Assembly: GCA_947095535.1 (NCBI GenBank)
Contig: OX352773.1
Coordinates: 270,746,515-270,810,514 of the forward strand
Direction of reading: 5' to 3'
Origin: Poecilobothrus nobilitatus
Lineage: Eukaryota > Arthropoda > Insecta > Diptera > Dolichopodidae
Length of the DNA stretch: 64,000 bases
Part shown: in pieces, positions 1 through 14,395 of the stretch
How the letters are laid out: each line of letters opens with the position of its first letter
Numbering within the stretch: position 1 is the first letter of the stretch
The notes under the pieces: generated by a model
Told to the model about the DNA's origin: nothing
What the model saw: the letters and a program-made list of their open reading frames with translations, nothing else
The model's database searches: none
Program-made: the position numbers and the translations under genes

Positions 1-3000
1 TTTTTTTTTTTTGAATATTAATTAAAGAAAAAATAAAAAACTTAAATTTATTCAAAAAATATACATATTAAATAAACTTTAAATAAAAATTAGCTTATAG
101 AAAAATTTAATAATATCTTACAGATTAATTATATATAGTTATCAATTTCATTCAATTAATAAATGATTGCGAGAAGATTAAGTATTGTCAGAATTTCAAA
201 AATTAAAAATTTGCAATGAAATTTATAAATCACATGTAGTTAATTAAATTTTGAATAAAATTTTAAACAAATCCAAAAAGGAATAACAAGAAATCAAACA
301 ATTACAGTTCATAGCAGATAATATTAAAAGAATATTAAATAGATATTATCAAGAAATTATTTTTTTTTTAACAATATATAATTAAAAAATGTTGTCTCAT
401 TGTAACTCTGTAAATTGTAATTAATTGTTTTAGTTATGTTTAACTTCAAACAGTTAATTATTACAATTGATTTTTAAAAGTATTTTTCATTTTAAGTTAA
501 GTATTAAAACAACAAAAAAGATTTATAGGTATTTGAAAAAAAATGTTATGAATAAATGTATTTCTTTTCTATTTTTACATCCCAGAAATAGATTGTACAT
601 ATTTGAATAATATCGCGTGTAATCAGAACTCATCATCAGTATCATTCAAATAATAAAATAATTTGTACCTACATAATTCATTTTTTTTTTATTTTTTTAC
701 CTAGCACTTTGTTTTTCTTGAGGGAAAAACATTCAACATAAGTATCTAAAGATTGAAAATCGAACAATAACTAATTATATATATATTTAAATTTAAATTT
801 ACTTTGATTGGACATAATACCTTCATTTATATAAAAAATAAATATAGATATAATGTATGTGGTTGCAAATTTAATAGTTTCCATCCCATTACATAATTTT
901 ATCAAACACCAGAGGATAACAAAAAAAAAAAAAAAATTTTCTTTATCAATTTATTGTTGATTTTTTTTTTATTTTCCTTTCAGCAAATCGAACTTATATT
1001 AAATGTTTTAAGCTTAAAATATGAACTCGATCAATAAAATAAACAACGTATGTACAATATTTTTTTTTTTTTAACTTCGATTAGGTAAATAATAGTAATT
1101 TTTTATTTTATTTAATAAAAATAAAATCATTATTTTTTTTTTTTTATTTATTTAACCCGTGAATTCGTATTATGTACACTTTGCTCTATTAAAAAATTTG
1201 TGTAAAATCAGACAATAAATAAAAGCGAGCGAGTTTCACAGGTGTATTCTTCATATAAAAATTTAAAAAAGACAACCAAATGAAATATGTAAAAGAAAAA
1301 AAATTTTGTAGATAAATTACTTAAGATAAAATAAATTAAAATAATTGTTATTTAAACATAAGCGTCTTATATTTACAAAAACTTCTTCATGGAAGTGCAA
1401 AAATTATAGAATTATAACAAAATATAAATAAAAGGCAAAAAAAGAGAACAGAAAAACAAATAAAAAAATGTTCCATATTACGAAAAAATCTTAAAAAAAA
1501 TAAAATTGAACCAAAAACCCAAACAACGATTTCGACAAATAAGTGTGTCGCGTGTCATCCGCGATGTAATCTCAACATTTTTTTCATCTTTTCTGCATCC
1601 TAATATATTATATATAAATACATGGTATGTTATCAAAAAAAAAATGTTACATTATAATTCATTTTAAATGAATTTATTCTTTGGGGTGTTCTATTTCGTT
1701 GTAATTTTTCATCTTCTCGCGCATTTGATTTTGTATTTTTTTTTAAGCTGAGGTAAATATATATATATATGTGAATATTTATAAACTTTAAACTTTACCG
1801 CAGAATCAATTATCTATTGGTAAAAAAAAAAATTGTTTAAACCTTCTGTTTCTTGTATAGCTAACACTCCTTGATAGATTATACAAATATTTTTACACAA
1901 AATGCGCATGATTAAAGTATTGTTATTTCAATATTAGAAAATCATTTTAATGTGCTTCCTTAAACTGAAAAAAAAAACAATCTATTACTTAGTTCCTTGT
2001 CGACCTTATCAAAAAATTTTTATTTACTTTATTCACTAATTATAAAACATGAATTTGATTGGTACATTTAGTAATTTTAATTTTACTCCTTAAATCGGGT
2101 GCATGTAAATAAAATCAATTAAACTCTTAAAATATCTATAAGTATAGAACATTTTTATTTTATTTTATAAAATGGTACATACTTAACTGTAGTTATATGT
2201 TTTTATGTCGAAATAGTGAAATATTTCGCCTTAAGTAAGTAAATTAAGCTAATTTGATCATCCGAGATGAAGATATATTTTGGAGAGCGTAAAAACTATA
2301 CACTTTCGAAAGTAAAACAATATTCAAAATTAAAGTTTTACAAAACATGGTGAGGATTATGATGTATACACAATGGCAACATATATTTTATATAACTACT
2401 TGTGTTACGAAAAAACTAAAAAATTGTGCAAAAAAAAATATTAGAAATGTTGATTTCTGCGTACATGGTCCAAAATGCTACTAATAGACATGTAAAAAAA
2501 ATACTAATAAATAAAAAACACTCAAAACGAAAAATGAGAAAATAGACAATAGTCTTTGAAGTGTACCATTTAAACCTGCATAAATTGTAAATAAATTATT
2601 TCATCATTTTTTATTTTTTTTTTTTTTGTTATAGAAACATAAAAAAAGAAGAAGCGTTTAGAACTCGAAAGGAGATAAAACTGACAGAGAAGATATACCT
2701 CCTATAAAATTCTATAGTATCAGTAAATTATTTAAAAAAAAAAATTCGCACAAAATTAGAGTTTTTAACTAGTTTGTATATAATATATGAGAGTGTCAGT
2801 GTTTTTAAAGAGTTTGAAGTCTTACATATAACACAGTGTCTTTGACCATTGCAACGATAATTTCTCTTAAAGAAAAAATTTTTTTTTTTTGAATCTGTTA
2901 TATGAAATTTTTTGGTTTTATTTTAATTATGCATTTATTCATTTAGTTTTTATCAAGTCATTGAGTTTTTAGCAATTAGTCTCAAAATAATATTGATAAG

Positions 3001-3179
3001 AAAAAGCATTGAAAATTTGATTAAGTATGAAAATTATACAACATATGTATTTGCATAAATATTTTCACTTCACATATGGTGAACTTAAGGAAAACTTTGA
3101 AGATTTAATAAACTTTAAGCAATTTAACTTAAAGTTTAACTTTTAAACTTTAACTTAATTCAAATCAATTTTAATAATT
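1..3179. other. Non-coding, AT-rich
   Basis: Poly-A/T runs only; no exon of dsx and no transposon protein seen. It probably lies in the dsx intron downstream of the DM exon. Confidence 0.6.
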
Positions 3180-3990
3180 TTCCATTTAAGATAACATTAG
3201 AAATTATGGCTAGCTCAGTTAACCATGACCTAGCGAAAATAGCTGATTAAGGTAACGTAAACAGAATTCAATACATCTAAAACTCAAAGCTGTCTGATCT
3301 ACCAATCCTGAAATTTCAAGAGGAAGCTATTCAGTGGTCCGAAAATTTAAATATTTTAGGTATACAGCTAAACCAAAAATTGCTGTAGAATGAGCATATT
3401 TTTGATGTAGCGGAAAAAGCTGCCAAATATTTGGGCTTTCTTTCTGGTTGTAAAACCTATTTTTCTTCTAAGGATCTGGCCAATATCTATAAAGGATATA
3501 TTCGACCTAAAATAGATTACAATTTCCACATATGGGTTGGCGCCCTCCAATCTTTATTAGGTTACCTGGGCAAAATCCAAAATCGCCCTTTAAACCTAAT
3601 TGGCAATCCTATTATAGAGGTAACCTTTACTACTCTTAACATTCGTCGAAATATTGGAGCATTATAGATAAGTGTATCCACTTGTGGTAAGGTATTTAAT
3701 CGATTTTGCAAATGCGTATAAGTATCTTTTTAGTATTTTTTATAGATATCTTGTAGGTAATGACAGTTGCTCTATTGAACTGAAATCAATAATGCCTCTC
3801 TTTAAACAATTTCAACGCAACACAAAGAAGGCTAAAAGTACGCATTTCTACACCGTGGAAATTTCTAAGTGGTTTAAGCATGGTTATGGAAACCCATTTA
3901 TAGTGAGAACCGCTAAAATGTGGAGCATACCTTCCAACTTTCCTTTATTATCCTATTTCCCTCAAATTTCCTACAATTTATTTTATTGAT
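3180..3990 (+). mobile_element. LINE reverse-transcriptase C-terminal fragment (family 1), decayed
   Basis: The translation reads, with stops and shifts, SSVNHDLAKIAD, then WSENLNILGIQLNQK, GFLSGCKTYFSS, IYKGYIRPKIDYNFHIWVGA and LGKIQNRPLNLIGNP. It continues RRNIGA, FYRYLVGN and FQRNTKKA..HFYTVEIS. These blocks in this order are the thumb and C-terminal region of a non-LTR retrotransposon RT common in insects. The frame is interrupted at least near 3667 and by a TAG near 3386. No 5' half is present. A relative lies at 49.7-50.2 kb. Confidence 0.8.
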
Positions 3991-4913
3991 TGAAATTTGA
4001 TTTCAATTAAAAAAAACTTGCTAAGTACTTGTTCAAAATTTGAACCTACTACGGCTTAATATGTCTAGTCCTTAATCACAATTCGACCCCATATGATAAG
4101 TACTTATAATTATTATCTCAATTTAAAATTATAATTGCATAAATTTAGGCAAACTGTCAAAAAAAATTTTTTTTTAAAATAACTATCAATAAAAAAAAAA
4201 TCAAAACTTAAGAAAGGATATATTTGGGATGTAAAGTAAAGAAAACGATTTTGAAATCATATTTTAGTTTTATTTAAAAAAAAAAAAGATATTAATATTA
4301 AAAATTAAAAAACAAAAAATTATGAAACTTAAGTTTAATGTTAGACTTTAAAACTTATTTGCTTCTAATTTATTTAAAAGTCAAATTGAAGTTATTTAAA
4401 TAAGTACTTAGGTACTATATTTTTGTTAATAATGTAAAGGAATTAATTAAAAAAAAAAAAATTAAAAGTGATTAAAAAGAATATAAAACTTAATGAAAAG
4501 CTGTAGTAAATTAGTTTTTTTTTTTTTTTTTAAATTCATTATTAATTATTAAATTTAATTGTTTTTGATTATTTTAAACTATAGTGTTGACTCCTTGTTA
4601 ATTTTTAAAATCTATTTACTTATACCTACTTCTCAAAATATTAAATGACATAATTTACAATATAATCACTTTATAATTCATAATAAGTACTTAATACTAA
4701 AACCTTATCGTTTTAGTTGCACAACTCTAATGGTAAAAGTTAGTTAGTTACTAATTAAAAATTATAACAAAAATTCATATAATTATTATGTAAGAAAAAC
4801 AATTTTCAAACGATTTCGTAATTATTTTTGAATTACTTACTTTTTTTTTGTTAAAAAAAAAAAAGTAGTTAACTATTTTTATACTGAACTTGTATTGAAG
4901 TTTTCAAAAATTC

Positions 4914-4939
4914 ATATATATATATATATATATATATAA
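4914..4939. repeat. Microsatellite (AT)n
   Basis: Uninterrupted AT dinucleotides. Confidence 0.9.
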
Positions 4940-6521
4940 CTTATTTTATATTCAAAGTAATAATTCAAAATAAATTTTCAAGATTATGACAATAAGACAT
5001 TAAAAAAATGACAGTAAAAAATAAAGAAAGAAAAAAAAATGCATTATTTAAACTTAAAATGTAACTAAAGCGTAAATTGAGCTTGATTTCTAACAAAATG
5101 TTACAGTAACCCCTGCTTAAATGTTTCTTTAAAAAAACATCAACTTATTTAAGTCACTCTTAAGTGAAAACAAAAAATACTAAAAAGGTACTTATTATGC
5201 ATTTGCGAAATCGATTATAAATATCTTACCACAAGTAAAATTCACTTACATACATATATACGTATATAAATTTTATTTATTTACTTTTATTTTTAGTTTG
5301 AATATAATATAAAAATTTATAAATTAAGTGTAGTATTTTTATTTCATTGTATGTATTTCTTTATTCAGTTTCAATCAAACTTTAATTAATATGTAATTGA
5401 ATTATTTATACTTTAAACTTCAAAAAAAAAAAAAAAAAAGCCATAAGTATATAAGATATAAAGAAAAATAATGAAGTTTTAAAATAAGTACTTACTTAGG
5501 TGTTTTATTTTTCATATTTTAAAATTTTATCTGATTTAATTATTTAAACGGCAAAATAATAAAAATATGGTTGATAACAGGTTGTAATTTTGATACAATT
5601 TTTAATTGATTTTATAGAATTTTAATTATAATACGCACAACACGTTATAAAGAAATGTTAAATACTTAAGTTAAAATAGTTATATGAATGCTAGGTTTTA
5701 GATAAAGACTAAAATTTATCAATTACAATACATACTTTATAATTATGTTTAGTAAAATGGAATATATCATAGATTTTATTATATTATTATTTTATTATAT
5801 TTTTATATTTATTTATTTTTCATTTTAAATGAACCCGGAAAATAATACAATTTTTGACAAATTTTTAGTTTATTATGATAGAATTTTTGAATCTACTGAA
5901 ATCCACTGATATGTTTAATAATTATTTTTAAGATTAATTTACATGTTCTCATTTAATTTGTCATTTGAAATATTCCAATAATTTAATTTTTAGTATTTGG
6001 TTCAATCTTTCATTACCAACCATGAAATTTTCTTTTTTTTTAATTACAAAGTTATATGTGTAATTAAGTACATACTTGTTGAGGAAGTTTTAGCATCCAT
6101 TTATAAAGAAACTGCACAATTTTAGCTGATAACACAATATATAAGTATTGCGAGTATATATCGCAGGGAAAATGATTGTTAGCACTACAGGGTTATCAAC
6201 TGACATAAATCTCAAGAATTTAGATAATTAAATTTTGCGTAACACATTGTAAATATTTAATCATAGAATGCATTTTAACTCAAAGTACGCTTGTACAAAA
6301 AAAAAAAAAAAGAACTAATAATCAGAATCAACAAAAATCCAATGTATCTTTTAGGTTCTTTGATGACACATTGATCAAAGAAAAAAAAATTAAAAATGAT
6401 ATATAACTGTTTAAAAATAAATCTACCATCCATTTTATCAACTTTTTGATAGATAACTTGTAAAACAGGTAGAAAAGAAAACGAAATATATTACATAAGT
6501 ATATAAGTATAACTATATATG

Positions 6522-6539
6522 TATATATATATATATATA
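6522..6539. repeat. Microsatellite (TA)n
   Basis: TA dinucleotides; more interrupted TA/TG tracts follow at 6615-6655. Confidence 0.85.
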
Positions 6540-6859
6540 AAGTCTATAGTTTTCTTTGGATACCAGTTATGTATAAATAAATAAATTTAAAAAAAAGAAT
6601 CGAAATAACTAATATTTATATATGTATATGTATATATATGTACATATATATATATGATAAATAATTATTACAAGATCATTAATGTTGTAATTAATGATAT
6701 TTGAGTCTGTTATACAACAGCAAATATTTTTATTTCCATTTTGCAAATTTTAAAAGAAGAATATAATGGCAAAAAAAGCAGTAATTAAATGTCACTTATA
6801 TGTATGTACGTATACATATATACCTATAATACATAATGTATAAAAAAAAAGCACACAGC

Positions 6860-6866
6860 TTACCTG
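6860..6866 (-). other. dsx: splice donor of dsx DM exon
   Basis: On the minus strand the exon ends CAG and the intron opens gtaagc, matching the consensus. Reading through without splicing adds about 20 unrelated residues before a stop. The last exon base is 6864. Confidence 0.9.
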
Positions 6867-7530
6867 GTGGAAAATTAGATCCATTAGGATGATGTGTTGG
6901 TATTTTACGACTTGCGGGAACTGAAATCGGCATACCAGAAGTTGATGATGGTGATGCTGAAGATGAATCAGATGATCCTTCTAATGACTGAGCTGGTGTT
7001 GGAACATTAATTTGGTGTGAATGATGAAGATTATGATGATTATTATTATTATTATTATTATTTGTATTATTATTATTGTTATTGTTATTATTATGATGAT
7101 GGTTATGATGATGATGAGGATGTGGATGTGGATGTGGATACGGATTTTGATGAGTACTTTCAGGAATTATTGAACTTTTTGATGTTGAATGAACTATTGA
7201 TGTTGTTGGAGGTGGTATTTCACCAGCATGTAATGTACGTTGTTCATCTTGGGCTTGAGCTCTTCTCAATGCTGTCTGTAAAGCCATAACTCGTTGACGT
7301 TCAGCAGTTAAACGACATTTTTCACAATTACAAGCACGATATTTACAGTAACGTTTGTGACCTTTTAAAGCAAGTTTTAAGCCATGATTTCGACAACGTG
7401 CACAATTTGGTGGTGTTCTTGGTGACAATGAACTGCCACTTGATGATGATGCACCACCACAAATATCACCTTTTGTATCCAACAAGTCCGAATCGGACAT
7501 TGTATCGTTCCAATTATCTTCGGAAACCAT
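6864..7530 (-). CDS. dsx: doublesex, DM-domain (first coding) exon
   Basis: DSX is the sex-specific transcription factor at the end of the insect sex-determination cascade. This exon encodes residues 1-222 plus one base. The start is firm: an in-frame TAA directly precedes the ATG at 7530. The DM domain spans about residues 40-86 with all eight zinc ligands: C43, C46, H58, C62 (site I) and H49, C67, C69, C72 (site II). It is followed by the recognition-helix block [21 protein letters not shown] low-complexity linker follows: alternating Pro-His (about 130-139), His-rich, then Asn runs (about 147-164). Near the end is [16 protein letters not shown], a block also present at the end of the fly common exon. 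The exon ends CCACCAG|gtaagc, a strong donor, in phase 1. The dimerisation and sex-specific exons are not in the window and should lie at lower coordinates beyond it. Other DM-domain genes lack the N-terminal MVSE...[11 protein letters not shown] block, so the dsx call is very secure. Confidence 0.96.
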
Positions 7531-10500
7531 TTAAAATTATTTTATATAAAACCGGTTTATAATAAATAAAAGTAGTAAACTATTAAAGTAATTACTGATG
7601 ATGATAATGTGGTAATTATTTTTTTTCTCTTCTAACTAAAAACTGTTCATTAACTTTAAGGTACAATTGTACGATCAATTTTTTTTTTTTCAAATTATCT
7701 ATTTTCTTATATGAAATTTAAATTGTTTGATAAATTTTTAATAATTTTTTTTATTAATAACATGTTTTTATTATTTTGTTTGGTAAACACTGAAAATAAA
7801 TATTTTAATATTTTTATATAAATATACTTATAATTTAAAAAATAAATTAATGATTAGAATTTTAATTAAATTTAAATATTTTTTTTTTTTTATTTTAAAA
7901 CTTAATAAACGTTAAGCGACGGTATTTTTAAATCTTTATTTTATTTTTTATATTTTTTTTCTTTTATTATTCACAGTAAAAACTTTTAATTTTAGTTTAT
8001 TATATTTAATTTTAAATATAATTTAATAAATAATTATTTAAAAATTTAACTTTTATTATTATAATTTTAAATCACATGAAAAACACTTTTTTAAATGTTG
8101 TAAAGAAAAATAAATAGGTATATTTATTCACATTCAACAAAAAAAAAAAAAAATTTCCACAATTCGCAATTCGCAAAACTGTTGTATAGACCAAAGTAGA
8201 ATATTATATTAAAATGTGCACGAAAGATCTGCAACTGCAACTAAGTTGAAGAAACACAATATAGCTAAATATCTTTCAGATGATAAACATTTTCATATTA
8301 TTTTATATTACATACAAAAATATGCACTTTATATTTACAAACACATTTACATATCCATATGTATTAAACAAAAATATCTTAAAAGTAAATGTAGTAGTAA
8401 GTAACTAATAAATAAAATTATAAAGGCAAATTTTTTTTTTTATTGTTGATAATTCACAAGTATTAGTTAAAATTGAACGAATTCAAAAGTAAACAAATCT
8501 TTTTTTTAACAAAATTTAATGTCACATCAAAATTCACATATGTATGCACATATTCATAAATATTCGTATGTGCAAGCACATTTTGTTTTTATATTATAAA
8601 AAAGTTAACGTTATTATAAATTATAATGGTTGGGTATACATAAATTCGAAATTTACTTTAAATTTTAAAAAGTAGAATAATTTGAGATTGTGTTAGTGAG
8701 TGCTATATAAAAAACTGTAGTCGGTACAATACAATACAATACAATACAATACAAGCAAACTACAAACAAGAGACAAGCACAAGAGTACAAAAAAAAAAAA
8801 ATTTGCAAAGTGAATTTTTATCTTTTGCGAAAAAAGTTTCTTTTCCTATCTAAATGTTCCTATCTAAAAAAATTCTCTTGGCTTTCTCTTTCTTAAAAAA
8901 ATACAATATAACATGAACATTGAACATCCATATAAATTTTTCTAACTATTTCTCAATTTATTTCATTATTTCTCTTTTTAAGTAAAATGAATGTGCATGT
9001 GTTGTATGTGTATCAATAATTTTGCATAGGTATAAATACATTTGAAAATACTCCAGTCCAGTTCCCGGTTTATTTTTCAATATTTATTTATAAATATTTC
9101 TAAATGAGGAAAAGAGTAAAGTAATAAAAGATGAGAGTAGTAGATTTAGCATTTTTTTTTTTGCATTTAAAAATTATACCTAATTATAAATTTACAAAAT
9201 AATAGAGGTTTTTTAACCAATTTTTAACATTTCAACGTCGTTAATGTGCACTGAATATGTGTAACTACAATATTTTGTACATTATAAAGAATAATATGAA
9301 TCTGTAGGAAAATACGTGTCTCTATACGAAAGTTTATATGCATGTATAAGTTGCGGTTTTTTTTGTTTTTTTACTAAAATCAAAAATCACTTCAGCACGA
9401 CAGCACCCTACTAAAACTGGTTTCAAGAATAACTAAAGCTCTATAAAAACAACAAAAACAAATAATTAAAATAAAACGAACGAAACGGTTAAAAAAGAAA
9501 TTCTTTTAGTGAATAGCGATAAGAATTTACTCTGATTTTAGTCAATATTCGATAATATTTATGTATGAGTAGGTATAATTTATAGAATTAATCTTGGTGC
9601 TTGCTGATATCACCAGCAAAATAAAGATCATTGAAATATTTAAAATTTTTTTTTTTTTTGTTTTTATCTCAATGTTTCAACAAAAAATTTTAATTTAAAT
9701 TTAGGTGTAAATTAAATTGTTTTATTTATTTTCCAAGTCTAAAAAAAGACTTTCAAGAAATAAGAGAACGAAAATTGAAAATATATTTTTGAAAAATTTT
9801 TTATCTGCTTGAATTTATTTTATTCACTTCTTATCAAAATTATTATACGTTCCACTTCTACATACATATATGTATGTATTTTCTAGTTTTTTTTTTTTAC
9901 TAGTAATATTTTTTTTATATTTTTTATTCATTTATTATAATGATATCAGCTGATTTGTTAACAATTTTAACATTTATTTTTTTTTATTAATAAATAACAC
10001 AATTAACTCGTTGCATACATGTATGTATGTACATATTTTGTACCTACATATGCATATGTATCTTTTTTTTTTTTTTTTTTTTTGTTTGTTAATTTAAGTT
10101 TTTCACATAATTTTTTTTAATTATCTATTTAATAATTATTTTTCTTTTTAATTTATTATCAAATAAATTTATTAACAACATTTTTTACTAAGTTTAATCA
10201 GTTGAAAAAAATAAAATTTGATATTTCATTGGTTTTTCATTTTTTTTTTTTTTTTATTGAACGAATTTATAAATTCATAACATACGATTAAAACTTTAAA
10301 TTTGAACTGAACTGGTCCGATACAATGACGGAACAAAAAAAATTTTTTTTGTCATTGTAACAAAAACAAGATAAAATGAAAAAAAAAAAATATATAAAAA
10401 TATAATATATAATAAAAACCTGAACACATTTATTTTGAACATACATACATTTATAAATTGCACACTTATAATTTTTCTGTTGCTGATTTTTTTTTTTTTT

Positions 10501-12699
10501 TCTTATTGCACAAAACACATGTAAAAACTTCGTCCTTATCACTTCCAATTTTTCTATATACCAATTACTCTGTGCCAGAAAGACTCTATTCTATAATATC
10601 TACATAGTTCACTGTAAAACAAAATTTATGGTATAACACTCAAAACAAAGTGAAAATCAAAATATTTTACATTAACACATTTAAGTGCATTTGCAATTGA
10701 TGATGATAGAATTTATTAATTAGCTCTAAAAGAATGCATACCTATGCATATATGTATCCACCATATAAATTATTATACTTATACTTGTTTAAAAAATATT
10801 CAATTTATATTCTTTTCTTAATGTAGCTGTGGCCTGTGTGTGAATCTAAATAGTGTGGGAAAAAAGTAGAAAAGAAAATTGAAAATTGCATTTTTATACA
10901 AATAATACGTATAACTATTAACGTATACATTATTCATCATGCACTTAAAAGAGTTAACAGTGCATGTAAAAACTCAAAAGGAAATAAAATCTTCTCTCTT
11001 AATTTTCTTTCTCTTTCTTTTAATTTTATAAAAAAAATTCTCAATAATTATTATACATGTATTAAAATGAAGTCTCATTTTGCTTTTATTTGACTTTCTC
11101 GTTTTTTTTTTTTTGTTATAATAACAAATGGTTGGTGGACGTGGACAACAAAAATTATATTGACTGTTGATTATTTATTATAGGATTATGTAATTAAGAT
11201 TCACTATAAAATTTCTATAAAATTTTCTTTTACTGTTTTAACGCTTCTTTTTTCTAGCATGAAATTTTTTTTAAGAAAATAAAATAGGTAGGTACTAACA
11301 AAATTAAATATTTATTTAAATTTTTTGTCCCTTATTAATTTTTGCAATTAAATTTTCACAAGTTTTAACGGTAAATTATTACAAATTTAGATTTTAAATA
11401 GAACCAATTTATTTTTTGTTTAAAATATGTAATTTTTTTTTTTAATAATATTAATACATTTTATGAATATTTTTTTTTTTTTACCTAATTATTATAAAAG
11501 AATCATTTTAACAAATTGTTTTCGTTGAAATTTAAAATTTAAAAACATGTTTTAAAACAAAAAAATATAGTTCTGGCAGTTCTGCATAATTTCTTAGAAG
11601 GTTCATTAACATTATCCTTTAAAATGCATACTTCAAACAATTTAACATTTAATTCTGTACTGTTCCTTTTTAACTTTTACAAAACGAATCTGAAGAAGAA
11701 TAAAAACTAAAATAGTTTTTCGAAAATTCGAATTTAAATGAGAGTTTACTTTAATTTTTTCTACTCATACATACGTATGCATTTTTCTGTAACTGTAAGA
11801 TAAATGTATGATTTAAGTAAATGATTTAAGTAATATATAAATGTGTAAACACATACACATACCTATAAATCCAATAGGAATACAGTTTTATTAAACCGGC
11901 AACAATTAAATAAATATAAAAATAAATATAATATAAAATAACACGTAACATTACAGTTTAATAATAAAAATAATGTAATTGAGTTAAATATTTTTCATTG
12001 TTTAAGTGGGTATAGAGGTAAGGTAATGTATTAAAGAAGAATAAATCACAAAAGATTATGAGAAACGGAAGAATTATTAATCACTTATATTAAATTTGAT
12101 TATAGCCTATAGATTTGTGACTTCTCACTTGGAAAGTGATCAATAAAATATTGAAAATATGTACATTTATATAATATTGCATATATGCATATAAACACAA
12201 CATAAATATACATATATCGTATTTATAAATCATAATACATACATATTACCACATACAATTTACCTATATTTATATTCTTAGCAGTTTTAGCACAGGGATT
12301 ACGCACAAAAATTAAAATAAATAAAACTAATAGACAATCGTATTTATTTTACATCATTAAATGGGGCCGCTGGTATGATAATAATAATGTTGTTATTTCA
12401 TCAATAGAATTTATTAAAATGATTATTTTCTTAAAAAAATTACTTTTGTAACTATACTTAGGTATAAAGTTGAAGTATGTATAAAGCAAAAAAATTTAAG
12501 ATGTTAATGTTTATATCTACGTAAAAGTAGAAAAAAAACTTAACTTGTATATTTTATTTATCTTGTTTTGAGATAAAATGGTATAATAATTGTGTACATA
12601 TATCTATATTTTAATAATAGAACAATATTTTTATGTAACTCTACCATGCATAACTCTATGTTACATAGCGACGAATGCCCCACAAAGTAAATTCCAAAC
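7531..12699. other. dsx: Non-coding upstream of the dsx coding start
   Basis: Should contain the 5' UTR or intron 1 of dsx. A candidate acceptor, ttatcatcatcag, lies near 7597-7609 on the minus strand. No confident promoter was identified. Confidence 0.5.
8726..8753. repeat. Microsatellite (ACAAT)5
   Basis: Five pentanucleotide copies in a row after tcggt. Confidence 0.95.
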
Positions 12700-13215
12700 A
12701 TTAAACATCAATTAATAAATAAACCATTCTCAATAAAAATAATGTGGGTACCACGTCACATTGACATAAAAAGTAATAACTCTGCTGATTAAGTAATAAA
12801 CTAGCTTCAAGATCACCATTAATCCTAAACAAAGCTTACAACTCAAAGGACATCATTAAGTTAGTGACATCGACACAGGCAAAACAACAAACAAACTGGG
12901 AAAGCTGCAATCAACGTTATAAACTTTTAAACATCAACAAAACTACTCCCCACTATCGAACAATAATATCCAGAAAAGAAATAGTAATATACTTTAATTT
13001 CAGAATCGGAGGCACCAAATTCACTGACCAGCACTTGTAAAAAAAAAAAGGCAACAGACATATGCTAAAATTGTCAAAACACCCCACTTAATTATATTAG
13101 CCCACATATTATACAACTGTCCAACAATAACCGCCATAAGACTTAGTCTCCCGGAACTGGTAAATCTTCTAAATAAAGTTACAGCGGAAAATATAAAAAA
13201 CTTCAACGGTCAAAA
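12700..13215 (+). mobile_element. LINE ORF2 C-terminus (RNase H and tail), decayed
   Basis: Around 12738 the frame reads MWVPRHIDIKSNNSAD, matching the RNase-H block WVPGH.GI.GNE.AD of I/R1-type LINEs. Later come WESCNQRYKLLNIN, SRKEIVIYFNFRIGGTKFTDQHL (the family's R..RIGHTRLTH segment) and ILAHILYNCPTITAIRLSLP, which resembles the tail HILxxCP block. The parts sit in two or three frames with several stops. A GC-richer stretch at 13410-13530 may be its 3' UTR. Confidence 0.75.
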
Positions 13216-13739
13216 ATAATATATAAAATATAATAAAATAATGTAAACAAAATATTAAATATAATATTATAATTGAATACTTGTATCGAGATGGTCCACA
13301 TACTACAGGCAAAAGAATCCTAAAAATATCGACATATATTTATATCGGTCATAGACTTTTCAGACTTTCAAGAAATATAACAAAAACATTTCTAAATTGA
13401 AATTTATAAGGCCACAAAAAGCGTGGAGCAAAGTCACCCTTGGCAAAATCATGTTAAATGAAGGAGGTTTGTTCATGTCCTAAGCGAGTATATGTTTCAG
13501 TGTCCAGCGAGGCAGGAACTATGACTTCATATTAACATTTTAAACATTTATATTTTTTTTTGTTGGGGTATGTGTATTTTAAATTAGTTTTAAATATTAA
13601 AAAAAATTTAATTAAAGGTTAATGGTAATGTTTATTTTAATAATTTTATAATTTAATTTAATCCAACAATTTACATTAAATTTAAATTTTGATATTTTTA
13701 AATTCAAATAATCCTCAACCCTTCACAAATTGCTTTTTT

Positions 13740-14395
13740 TATATTAATTTCAATAAACAGTGGTATTTAATCCTTGTGGCACGAAACAATTGTCCTATAA
13801 CAGACGGTTTAAATAATTTAAAGTAACATATACATTGATCTTTACAAAATTTCAGATTTCTGAATTAAGTAGTATTTATATAAATTTTGAAGTTGTACGT
13901 CAGCTATACTCGAATCAGTTGTCCTGAACAAACAAAATTACACAGAAGTTATTTCCAAAAAACTTCATCATATCTTTTACACAATTCTAGATGCATAACG
14001 TAATTAAGTTATGTGTGACTATGCTGCCTGAATCTATTTCGCCAAATCAGTCAAATCTTACGAAAGTTATTGCCATAAAACTTGATCATTTTTTAGAAAA
14101 TTTCGGATGTCTAGTCAAGATATGGGGATATAAATTTTACAGTTACCCGAACCTGTCGCACTAGAGCAACCAAATTTTAACTCGGTTAATTTCAATAAGA
14201 AAACCAACAATTTAGAAATGTTAAATGGTAAGAATTTAAGAATTTTAGCTTCGTTATTTTTTGAATTATCATGCAGACGGACGAACGTACATTGATAAAT
14301 CGATTTAAATTTCGATTCTGAGCAAGAATATATATATTTTGCTATATCCACCTCGCCCCCTTTAAGGGGTCACAAATATAATGATAAATTTATTA
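13740..14395 (+). mobile_element. Helentron/DINE-like non-autonomous element, decayed copy
   Basis: The right part (14240-14390) matches the end of the element at 20.6-21.7 kb: a Ttattttttgaattatc start, a gacggacgaacg tract, then gataaatcgattt, tatatatattttgctat and cctttaaggggtcacaaa. The left part shares ttacaaaatttcagatttct. Its boundaries are approximate, and the central repeats are diverged or missing. Confidence 0.55.

Larger units (their letters stand above)
3991..6796. other. Non-coding, dsx intron
   Basis: Lies downstream of the dsx donor in transcription sense. Holds TA microsatellites and nothing resembling the dimerisation exon. Confidence 0.7.

Noticed and set aside
6320..6345. 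TRA/TRA-2 type 13-nt splicing repeat (aatcaacaaaaa)
   Set aside because: A single partial match, not a cluster, and not near a female-type exon.
1..6796. dsx dimerisation exon or sex-specific exons
   Set aside because: I looked for the DVFLDYCQKL-type segment on the minus strand and saw none. Fly introns here are long, so it lies outside the window.
7017..7289. 90-codon plus-strand frame rich in Tyr and Asp
   Set aside because: It is the antisense of the Asn/His-rich repeats in the dsx exon.
8700..8730. TATA-like ctatataaaa as a dsx promoter
   Set aside because: It is on the plus strand while dsx is on the minus strand, and such motifs are frequent in DNA this AT-rich.
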